From: Eledone cirrhosa | Lineage: Eukaryota > Mollusca > Cephalopoda > Octopoda > Eledonidae | Reading direction: 5' to 3' | Length of the DNA stretch: 64,000 nucleotides | Assembly: GCA_964016885.1 (NCBI GenBank) | Contig: OZ024743.1 | Span: 10,649,439 to 10,713,438 of the forward strand | Shown: one piece after another, positions 44,601 to 54,170 of the stretch | Layout of the letters: each line of letters starts with the position of its first letter | Numbering within the stretch: the first letter of the stretch is position 1 | Notes under the pieces: model-generated | Told to the model about the DNA's origin: nothing | Database searches by the model: none | The model's input: only the letters and a program-made list of their open reading frames with translations | Program-made: the position numbers and the translations under genes

Positions 44601-45003
44601 TATAACAGGTTTTAGGGTCAATTCTTAATATACATAATAGAGATCAGAAGGCATTTAGAACATTGACTAAATCCATTATCGATGTTGTAACTCTATTTAT
44701 TAGTCGTACATGTTGAACGGATACATTAGGTACAGGTCGTATCTACATGTGTAGGATGTAGCTTGGTCCGCTTCATTGCAAGATGGAGATGTTGTTAGCA
44801 GCGATGAGTGTAGCCTGGTCTTGTCGATAAGAGAGGTGCGTGTAGACTAATGACTCTCTTGGTCACCTCCGCTCACACTGGTGACGTAGTTCTGGACAGT
44901 CGAATTAGTGCGCCGAAGGTTTTGATTGGCTCACACTTCAGCCAACTTACCTCCGTAACACCATTCCTCCGCAGAAGGAAAATACATTTTATTCACTGCT
45001 ACA
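44601..45003 (-). repeat. 5' LTR of the Ty3/gypsy element (right on the map)
   Basis: It is identical to 38151-38553 except for C at 44954. This LTR would drive transcription leftward. The CCAAT box is at 44924-44930 and the AATAAA signal at 44696-44701 (both minus strand). An ACGTCAC CRE-like word is at about 44881-44888. No clear TATA box is seen. Confidence 0.95.
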
Positions 45004-45400
45004 ACCCCACCAAGGTTTCTTGGTGAGGAGGGTGACTTTGGACATCCTTCAGGACTAAAAACAAAACCTGTCAAAGGGCAAAGGAGCTCTTAAGAGTCAA
45101 TGGCCATCCAAAATCACCGGGAGAGATGACCCCTTAGCCGTTGTCAAGGCAGAATTCTAGGAGAGGGAAAACTCTGATATAACACCTGCAACCCTGATGG
45201 TATCCAATGATGTTGACTTGTTCTTCTTTTTGGTAAATATCATCTTGGTTAAGAGAGTGGGACTGGGTTAAGAGAGTGGGACTGGCTTTGTGCAGTGCCT
45301 TTGCTCACTATAAAAGCTTCACCGCACAGGCGTTGCTTTATATCTGGAGATCTCTCTGCACTTGTCGTCACATGGTACCATGGGCCCAGCACTATGTGTC
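45004..45400. repeat. right half of the interrupted repeat
   Basis: It continues the sequence broken at 38150 (CACCAAGGTTTCTTGGTGAG, then GAGGGTGACTTTGGACATCC). It contains a 19-bp tandem duplication, GGTTAAGAGAGTGGGACT, at 45247-45284. Its nature is unknown; it runs into LINE-like sequence from about 45410 and may belong to the same element. Confidence 0.5.
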
Positions 45401-45409
45401 AGTAATTGT

Positions 45410-46075
45410 CACAAGTGTAGTGTTTGTACCAGAGTTTTCAAGTCACTGGCTGGACTAAAAAGTCACACTCGTTCAGCGCATCGGTAGAGGTTCTCCTACA
45501 TGGATATAAAGTAGTGGCCGTACTCGAAAACGAGTTGGCAGCCACCATGTATGTATGTATGTATGCTCATATATACAAGAACTGCCTTCACTGGGCAGGA
45601 CATCTGATACAGCTGGATGATAGTCGTATCCCCAAGTAGATGATTTTCTGAGAGCTGGCTGAAGGGAAAAGGACTCAGCAGAAATAAAATAAATGATTCA
45701 AGAACTGTGTCAAAGACTTGCTGTCACAATTCGATCTTGACCTTCACAACTGGGAAGTATAGACAGCTGAAACAAGTGGAGAAAAATATACAAAGGATGT
45801 TGCTGGGCAAAAGAACTGCTCACATGGGAGCTGAAGTAGACTCAGCTATTCCTTAGTTTGTTTGACATGAGTGTGGCCAAATATGCTTGTCTCATGCAGG
45901 ACTCCAAAGCCACTTCAGCAGTCATATAGACAACCTATTAAAAGATTTTGACTATCAAGCCAAAACCACAGATTTAGTTTGCAGTCTTTGCAGCAAACTC
46001 TATAAGTCTCTCGTCAGCTTCAAAAGTCACTGTCAATCTCACATTTGTAGGAAGAATCAGGTATGAATCAAACTG
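45410..46075 (+). pseudogene. LINE ORF2 C-terminus with C2H2 zinc fingers, decayed
   Basis: Three finger-like segments are readable: CSVCTRVFKSLAGLKSHTRS at about 45418, CGQICLSHAGLQSHFSSHI at about 45870, and CSLCSKLYKSLVSFKSHCQS followed by H-I at about 45980. The last is a perfect C-x2-C-x12-H-x3-H. Between the first two, N-C-L-H-W-A-G-H-L-I-Q-L-D-D-S-R-I-P-K and E-L-A-E-G-K-R-T-Q match the common LINE ending 'LRWxGHVxRMxDxRIPKxxxYGELxxGKRxxGGQ'. The DNA-binding tail of such LINE products typically ends in these fingers. Stops and frame changes make it non-functional. It is probably the same LINE type as 17408-18180. Confidence 0.7.
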
Positions 46076-46089
46076 TCAATGATGGTCAT

Positions 46090-46295
46090 GCTCATCAAAC
46101 AAATAAACAGGCATTATGTATGTATTATATGTATGCATGTGTATATATATATTGATATATGCATGTATGTATGAGCATATGTATGTATATATGAATGTAT
46201 GTGCATATATATGTATGTATGCATGTATATGTGTGTGTCTGTATGCATGTGTGTATGCATGTGCATGTGTGCATGTGCATACGTGTGTGTGAAAA
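46090..46295. repeat. TATG/TGTA-rich simple sequence
   Basis: Long alternation of TATG, GCATG and TGTG units without coding sense. Confidence 0.8.
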
Positions 46296-46582
46296 ACGGA
46301 AGAAAAATAAATGAATTCTTAATTTACTTATTTCAGAGATGATATGTCTATGAATTTCATTAGAATAAATATATATATATCACTGGTAGTAGACTTGGGT
46401 AAATCGATACATAATTGATAAATGCATTTCTTGTCTAGTGTATATAGTGCATCTGTCACCATATGTTGAATTACTTGTTGTCTATACCTATATGTACTTC
46501 GACTGGACCAAATAGAATGTTCATTATTAGATTGACACAGAAAGATGTGTTGGCAGTGGTTTTGGTTTGATAGAATTAATTG

Positions 46583-46583
<1 letters not shown>

Positions 46584-46646
<63 letters not shown>
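46584..46646. repeat. (TA)n microsatellite
   Basis: About 31 uninterrupted AT/TA dinucleotides. The Tyr-Ile frames over it are artefacts. Confidence 0.95.
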
Positions 46647-46648
<2 letters not shown>

Positions 46649-46689
46649 CAAATAATTATATCAAACTTAAATCTATGTATATTTATATA

Positions 46690-46970
46690 TAACAGACCGG
46701 GTGATGTGTTGTTTCCTTGAGCAAGACACTTTATTTCACATTGCTCCAGTTTACTCAGCTGTAGAAATGAGATGATAGGGACTGGGGTCCCTATCATTCC
46801 ACTGCAAAGTGGTCGTGGAGGTGCCACAGCAAAAAAGCACCCAGTACTCACTGTAAATGAGGTTGGTGTTAGGAAGGGCATCCAGCTGTAGAAATCAAGC
46901 CAGTATCAGGTCCTGTCCCACCCTTGTAAGCAGGGAAAAAGTGGACGTAAAATGAAATGATGATAAATGA
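46690..46970 (+). repeat. tRNA-derived SINE (family B), head missing
   Basis: It starts at AGACCGGGTGATGTGTTG, just after the B box would end, and runs through GAAGGGCATCCAGCTGTAG to GTGGACGTAAAATGAAATG. (TA)n lies at 46973-47003 and (AAT)n at 47022-47061 on its right. It is the inverted counterpart of 32786-33110. Confidence 0.75.
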
Positions 46971-46972
<2 letters not shown>

Positions 46973-47007
<35 letters not shown>

Positions 47008-47021
47008 GTGATGATGATGAT

Positions 47022-47061
<40 letters not shown>
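46973..47061. repeat. (TA)n and (AAT)n microsatellites
   Basis: A TA run to about 47003, a short GATGATGATGAT stretch, then (AAT)n up to the LINE tail. The order is the mirror image of that at 32735-32788. Confidence 0.9.
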
Positions 47062-47062
<1 letters not shown>

Positions 47063-47325
47063 CTGCCCATTCGACACGAGTGTGCAAGAGAAGGAGAGGG
47101 AGAAAATTAACCGATACCAGGACTTAAAGTGGGAGGTCAAAAAGATTTGGAACTGCCATGAAGTCAAGGTGGTCTCGATTGTGATAGGCGCACTAGGTAC
47201 TATCTCAAAGAATTTCCAAGGAAGGTTAAAGAAAATTGGCCCCGCCCCGCTTTTTGGAACACTTCAAAAGGCATGCTTGCTGGGAACAGCAAGAACCCTC
47301 CGATACGTCCTGAATATCTGAGGCT
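47062..47325 (+). pseudogene. LINE ORF2 tail, open for 80+ codons to a stop
   Basis: The frame reads C-P-F-D-T-S, then QEKEREKINRYQDLKWEVKK, I-W, VVSIVIGALGTISKNFQGRL and QKACLLGTARTLRYVLNI, then stop. It is the well-known end of a LINE polyprotein in marine invertebrates ('DxxVxxKExEKIxKYQDLKxExxxxW...VPVVIGALGxxxKxxxxxLxxIG...QKxxLLGTARILRxxL'). It lacks everything upstream, which is replaced by (AAT)n. Its open frame suggests moderate age. The ATG at 47082 is not a likely real start. Confidence 0.75.
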
Positions 47326-47429
47326 GCAGGTAGTGGCTTGATATTAATTTCAACAAACTTTCCAGTTAAATAACATCAATGACTGAGACTCAAAGAACAA
47401 TAATAAACTAATAATAATAAGAGGAGTAA

Positions 47430-47551
47430 ATTGAGCAGAAACAACGGAATCCAGGTACCAACAGGTGAGATGATAAAGGAAATTGACACTGAAGAGGGAT
47501 AGAAATATTTACATGTTCTGGAGACAGATGACATCAAGAACAAAAAAGGTA
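47430..47551 (+). pseudogene. LINE reverse transcriptase fragment abutting the minisatellite
   Basis: G-I-Q-V-P-T-G-E-M-I-K-E-I-D-T-E-E-G, a stop, then K-Y-L-H-V-L-E-T-D-D-I-K matches the RT thumb-side block 'GIxLPxxxxIxxLxExxxYKYLGxLExDxIK' of the same kind of LINE whose tail is at 47062. Here the RT piece lies after the tail on the same strand, so the two come from separate insertions or a rearrangement. It ends exactly where the 37-bp array starts. Confidence 0.6.
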
Positions 47552-48179
47552 GTTCAGCAGATATAAATGAGATGGTGGTTTGGGGTTGTTTCCACAGGTA
47601 TAAATAAGGTGGTGGTTTGGGGTTGTTTCAACAGGAATAAATAAGGTGGTGGTTTGGTGTTGTTTCAACAGGTATAAATAGGGTCGTGGTTTGGTGTTGT
47701 TTCAACAGGTATAAACAAGGTGGTGTTTTGGTGTTGTTTCAACTGTTATAAATAAGGTGGTGGTTTGGTTTTGTGTCAACAGGTATAAATATGGTAGTGG
47801 TTTGGTGTTGTTTCAACAGCTATAAAGAAGGTCGTGGTTTGGTGTTGTTTCAACAGGTAATAATTTGCTGGTGGTTTGGTGTTGTTTCAACAGGTATAGA
47901 TAGGGTGGTGTTTTGGTGTTGTTCCAACAGGTATAAATAAGGTAGTGGTTTGGTGTTGTTTCAACAGGTAAAAATAAGATGGTGGTTTGGTGTTGTTTCA
48001 GCAGGTATAAATTTGGTGATGGTTTGGTGTTGTTTGAACAGGTATAAATAAGGTGGTGGTTTGGTTTTGTTTCAACAGGTATAAAGAAGGTGGTGGTTTG
48101 GTTTTGTTTCAACAGGTATAAATAAGGTGGTGGTTTGGTGTTGTTTCAACTGGTATAAATTTTTTGATGGTTTGGTGTT

Positions 48180-51100
48180 GTTTCAACAGGTATAAATAAG
48201 GTGGTGGTTTGGTGTTGTTTCAACTGGTATAAATTTGTTGATGGTTTGGTGTTGTTTCCACAGGTATAAAGAAGCTGGTGGTTTGGTGTTATTTCAACAG
48301 GTATAAATTAGGTGATCGTTTGGGGTTGTTTCAACAGGTATAAATGAGGTGGTGGTTTGGTGTTGTTCCAACATGTATAAATAAGGTGATGGTTTAGGGT
48401 TGTTTCAACAGGTATAAATAAGGTGATGGTTTAGGGTTGTTTCAACAGGTATAAATAAGGTGGTGGTTTGGTGTTGTTTCAACAGGTATAAAGAAGGTGG
48501 TGGTTCGGTGTTATTTCCACAGATATAAATAAGGTGGTCGTTTGGTGTTGTTTCAACAGGTATAAATTTGGTTATGGTTTGGTGTTGTTTCAAGAGGTAT
48601 AAATAAGGTGGTGGTTTGGTGTTGTTTCAACAGGTATAAATTTGTTGATGGTTTGGTGTTGTTTCAACAGGTATAAATAAGGTGGTGGTTTGATGTTATT
48701 TCAACAGGTATAAATGAGGTGTTGGTTTGGTGTTGTTTCAACAGGTATAAAGAAGGTGGTGGTTTGGTTTTGTTTCAACAGGTATAAATGAGGTATTGGG
48801 GTGGTGTTGTTTCAACAGGTATAAATGAGGTGGTAGTTTGTTGTTGTTTCAACAGGTATAAATAGGGTGGTGTGTGGAGGTTGTTTCAGAAGGTATAATG
48901 AAGGTGGTGTGTTGGGGTTGTTTCAGATGGTATAAATAAGGTGGTGGTTTGGGGTTGTTTCAGCAGGTATAAATAAGGTGGTGGGTTGGGCTTGTTTCAG
49001 AAGGTATAAAGAAGGTGGTAGTTTGGGTTGTTTCAGCAGGTATAAATAAGGTGGTGGTTTGGTGTTGTTTCAACAGGTATAAATGAGGTGGTGGTTTGGT
49101 GTTGTTTCAGCAGGTATAAATTTAGTGATGGTTTGGTGTTATTTTGAACAGGTATAAATAAGGTGTGGTTTGGGGTTTTTTCAACAGGTATAATTAGGTT
49201 GTGGTTTGTTGTTATTTCAACAGGTATAAATGAGGTGGTGCCTTGGGGTTGTTTCAGCAGGTATAAATAAGGTGGTGGTTTGGGGTTATTACAACAGGTA
49301 TAAATAAGATGGTGGTATGGTGTTGTTGCAAAAGGTTTAAATAAGGTGGTAGTTTGGTGTTGTTTCAACAGGTATAAATAAGGTGATGGTTTGGTGTTGT
49401 TTCAACAGGTATAAATAAGGTGGTGGGTTGGGGTTGTTTCAACAGGTATAAATTTGGTGATGGTTTGGTGTTGTTTCAACAGCTATAAACAAGGTGGTGG
49501 TTTGGTGTTATTTCAACAGGTATAAATGAGGTGGTGGTTTGGTGTTGTTTCAACAGGGAGGAATTTGTTGATGGTTTGGTGTTGTTTCAACAGGTATAAA
49601 TAAGGTAGTGGTTTGGTGTTGTTTCAACAGGTATAAATGAGGTGTTGGGGTGATGTTGTTTCAACAGGTATAAATGAGGTGGTAGTTTGTTGTTGTTTCA
49701 ACAGGTATAAATAAGGTGGTGTGTTGGGGTTGTTTCAGAAGGTATAAATAAGGTGGTGGTTTGGTGTTGTTCCAACAAATATAAATAGGGTGGCCATTTG
49801 GTGTTGTTTCAACAGGTATACATTTGGTGGTGGTTTGATGTTGTTTCAATAGGTATAAATAGGGTGGTGGTTTGGTGTTATTTCAACAGGTATAAATAAG
49901 GTGGTGGTTTGGTGTTGTTTCATCAAGCATAAATAAGGTGGTGGTTTGGTGTTGTTTCAACAGATATAAATTTGGTTATGGTTTGGTGTTATTTCAACAG
50001 GTATAAATAAGGTGGTGGTTTGGTGTTGTTTCATCAAGCATAAATGAGGTGGTGGTTTGGTGTTGTTCCAACAGGTATAAATTTGTTGATGGTTTGGTGT
50101 TGTTTCAACAGGTATAAATTTGTTGATGGTTTGGTGTTGTTTCAACAGGAATAAATAAGGTGGTGGTTTGGTGTTGTTTCAACAGGTATAAATAAGGTGG
50201 TGGTTTGGTGTTGTTTCAACAGGTATAAATAAGGTGGTGGTTTGGTGTTGTTTCAACAGGTATAAATTTGTTGATGGTTTGGTGTTGTTTCAACAGGTAT
50301 AAATAGGGTGGTGTGTTGGGGTTGTTTCAGAAGGTATAAAGAAGGTGGTGGTTTGGTGTTGTTTCAGAAGGTATAAATAAGGTGGTGGGTTGGGCTTGTT
50401 TCAGAAGGTATAAAGAAGGTGGTAGTTTGGGTTGTTTCAGCAGGTATAAATAAGGTGGTGGTTTGGTGTTGTTTCAACAGGTATAAAGGAGGTGGTGGTT
50501 TGGTGTTGTTTCAGCAGGTATAAATTTAGTGATGGTTTGGTGTTGTTTTAAACAGGTATAAATAATGTGTGGTTTGGTGTTGTTTCATCAGGTATAATTA
50601 GGTTGTGGTTTGTTGTTATTTCAACAGGTATAAATGAAGTGGTGCCTTGGGGTTGTTTCAGCAGGTATAAATAAGGTGGTGGTTTGGGGTTATTACAACA
50701 GGTATAAATATGATGGTGGTGTGGTGTTGTTGCAACAGGTTTAAATAAGGTGGCGGTTTGGTGTTGTTTCAACAGGTATAAAGAAGGTGATGTTTTGGTG
50801 TTGTTTCAACAGGTATAAATAATGTGGTGGTTTGGTTTTGTTTCAACAGGTATAAAGAAGGTGGTGGGTTGGGGTTGTTTCAACAGGTATAAATTTGGTG
50901 ATGGTTTGGTGTTGTTTCAACAGGTATAAAGAAGGTGGTGGTTTGGTGTTATTTGAACAGTTATAAATTAGGTGGTGGTTTCGTGTTGTTTCAACAGGGA
51001 TGAATTTGTTGATGGTTTGGTGTTGTTTCAACAGGTATAAACAAGGTAGTGATTTGGTGTTGTTTCAACAGGTATTAATAAGGTGGTGGTTTGGTTTTGT

Positions 51101-54100
51101 TTCAACAGGTATAAATGAGGTGTTGGGGTGGTGTTGTTTCAACAGGTATAAATGAGGTGGTAGTTTGTTGTTGTTTCAACAGGTATAAATAACGTGGTGG
51201 TTTGGTGTTGTTTCAACAGGTATAAATAAGGTGGTGTGTTGGGGTTGTTTCAGAAGGTATAAATAAGGTGGTGGGTTGGGGTTGTTTCAGAAGGTATAAA
51301 TAAGGTGGTCATTTGGTGTTGTTTCAACAGGTATACATTTGGTGGTGGTTTGATGTTGTTTCAACAGGTATAAACAGGGTGGTGGTTTGGTGTTGTTCCA
51401 ACATGTATAAATAAGGTGGTAGTTTGGTGTTGTTTCAAGAGGTATAAATAAGGTGGTGGTTTGGTGTTGTTTCAACAGGTATAAATAAGGTGGTGGTTCG
51501 GTGTTGTTTCAACAGGTATAAATTTGGTTATGGTTTGGTGTTGTTTCAACAGGTATAAATGAGGTGGTGGTTTGGTGTTGTTTCAACAGGTATAAAGAAG
51601 GTGGTGGTTTGGTTTTGTTTCAACAGGTATAAATGAGGTGGTGGGGTGGTGTTGTTTCAGCATGTATAAATAAGGTGGTGGTTTGGTGTTGTTCCAACAG
51701 GTATACATTTGGTGGTGGTTTGATGTTGTTTCAACAGGTATAAATAGGGTGGTGGTTTGGTGTTATTTCAACAGGTATAAATAAGGTGGTGGTTTGGCGT
51801 TGTTTCAACAGATATAAACAAGGTGGTGGTTTGGTGTTATTTCAACAGGTATAAATGAGGTGTTGGGGTGGTGTTGTTTCAACAGGTATAAATGAGGTGG
51901 TAGTTTGTTGTTGTTTCAACAGGTATAAATAAGGTGGTGGTTTGGGGTTGTTTCAGCAGGTATAAAAAAGGTGGTGGTTTGGTGTTGTTTCAGCAGGTAT
52001 AAATTTAGTGATGGTTTGGTGTTGTTTTGAACAGGTATAAATAAGGTGTGGTTTGGTGTTGTTTCAACAGGTATAATTAGGTTGTGGTTTGTTGTTATTT
52101 CAACAGGTATAAATGAAGTGGTGCCTTGGGGTTGTTTCAGCATGTATAAATAAGGTGGTGGTTTGGGGTTATTACAACAGGTATAAATAAGGTGATGGTT
52201 TGGTGTTGTTTCAACAGGTATAAATAAGGTGGTGGTTCGGTGTTTTTTCAACAGGTATAAATAAGGTGGTGGGTTGGGGTTGTTTCAACAGGTATAAATT
52301 TGGTGATGGTTTGGTGTTGTTTCAACAGGTATAAACAGGGTGGTGGTTTGGTGTTATTTCAACAGGTATAAATGAGGTGGTGGTTTGGTGTTGTTTCAAC
52401 AGGGATGACTTTGTTGATGGTTTGGTGTTGTTTCAACAGGTAAAAATAAGGTAGTGGTTTGGTGTTGTTTCAACAGGTATAAATAAGGTGGTGGTTTGGT
52501 TTTGTTTCAACAGGTATAAATGAGGTGTTGGGGTGGTGTTGTTTCAACAGGTATAAATGAGGTGGTAGTTTGTTGTGTTTCAACAGGTATAAACAACGTG
52601 GTTGTTTGGTGTTGTTTCAACAGGTGTAAATAAGGTGGTGTGTTGGGGTTGTTTCAGAAGGTATAAAAAAGGTGGTGGGTTGGGGTTGTTTCAGAAGGTA
52701 TAAATAAATTGGTGGTTTGGTGTTGTTCCAACAGATATAAATAAGGTGGTCGTTTGGTGTTGTTTCAACAGGTATACATTTGGAGGTGGTTTGATGTTGT
52801 TTCAACAGGTATAAATAGGGTGGTGGTTTGGTGTTAGTTCAACAGGTATAAATAAGGTGGTGGTTTGGTGTTGTTTCATCAAGCATAAATGAGGTGGTGG
52901 TTTGGTTTTGTTTCAACAGGTATACATTTGGTTATGGTTTGGTGTTGTTTCAACAGTTATAAATAAGGTGGTGGTTTGGTGTTGTTTCAACATGTATAAA
53001 TTTGTTGATGGTTTGGTGTTGTTTCAACAGGTATAAATAATGTGGTGGTTTGGTGTTATTTCAACAGGTATAAATGAGGTGGTGGTTAGGTGTTGTTTCA
53101 ACAGGTATAAAGAACGTGGTGGTTTGGTTTTGTTTCAACAGGTATAAATGAGGTGGTGGGGTGGTGTTGTTTCAGCACGTATAAATAAGGTGGTGGGTTG
53201 GGCTTGTTTCAGAAGGTATAAATAAGGTGGTAGTTTGGGTTGTTTCAGCAGGTATAAATAAGGTGGTGGTTTGGTGTTGTTTCAACAGGTATAAATGAGG
53301 TGGTGGTTTGGTGTTGTTTCAGCAGGTATAAATTTAGTGATGGTTTGGTGTTGTTTTAAACAGGTATAAATAAGGTGTGGTTTGGTGTTGTTTCAACAGG
53401 TATAATTAGGTTGTGGTTTGTTGTTATTTCAACAGGTATAAATGAAGTGGTGCCTTGGGGTTGTTTCAGCAGGTATAAATGAGGTGGTGGTTTGGGGTTA
53501 TTACAACAGGTATGAATAAGATGGTGGTGTGGTGTTGTTGCAACAGGTTTAAATAAGGTGGTGGTTTGGTGTTGTTTCAACAGGTATAAAGAAGGTGATG
53601 TTTTGGTGTTGTTTCAACAGGTATAAATAAGGTGGTGGTTTTGTTTTGTTTCAACAGGTATAAAGAAGGTGGTGGGTTGGGGTTGTTTCAACAGGTATAA
53701 ATTTGGTGATGGTTTGGTGTTGTTTCAACAGGTATAAACAAGGTGGTGGTTTGGTGTTATTTGAACAGTTATAAATTAGGTGGTGGTTTCGTGTTGTTTC
53801 AACAGGGATGAATTTGTTGATGGTTTGGTGTTGTTTCAACAGGTATAAAAAGGGTGGTGGTTTGGTGTTGTTTCAACAGGAATAAATAAGGTGGTGGTTT
53901 GGTTTTGTTTCAACAGGTATAAAGGAGGTGGTGGTTTGGTGTTTTTTCAACAGGTATAAAGAAGTTGGTGGTTTGGTGTTGTTTCAACAGGTATAAATTT
54001 GTTGATGGTTTGGTGTTGTTTCAACAGGTATAAATAGGGTGGTGGTTTGGGGTTGTTTCAGAAGGTATAAAGAAGGTGGTGGGTTGGGGTTGTTTCAGAA

Positions 54101-54170
54101 GGTATAAATAAGGTGGTGGTTTGGGGGTTGTTTCAGCAGGTATAAATAAGGTGGTGGGTTGGGCTTGTTT
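48180..54170. repeat. higher-order block 1 of the minisatellite (~6.0 kb)
   Basis: A specific series of variant units recurs. Marker segments at 48255, 49033, 49661, 49957, 50548 and 50843 recur at 54279, 55057, 55833, 56129, 56720 and 57015, that is 6024-6172 bases later. The shift between 6024 and 6172 is 148 bases, exactly four units, showing local gain or loss of whole units. Confidence 0.85.

Larger units (their letters stand above)
38151..45003 (-). mobile_element. complete young Ty3/gypsy LTR retrotransposon, CsRn1-like
   Basis: The 6853-bp element has 403-bp LTRs, a tRNA-Trp primer site, a 657-bp leader, gag, pol in the -1 frame and a polypurine tract. Order on the minus strand: LTR, primer site, Gag (CHCC knuckle), protease, RT, RNase H, integrase, LTR. 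The LTRs differ at one of 403 positions, so insertion was recent. The target duplication is ACCC (38147-38150 and 45004-45007), or AACCC if one LTR-terminal base is shared. The CHCC knuckle in place of CCHC, together with a tRNA-Trp primer, are the distinguishing traits of the CsRn1 group. There is no env-like frame. The RT active site is altered (YIGD), so this copy is probably not autonomous. Confidence 0.95.
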
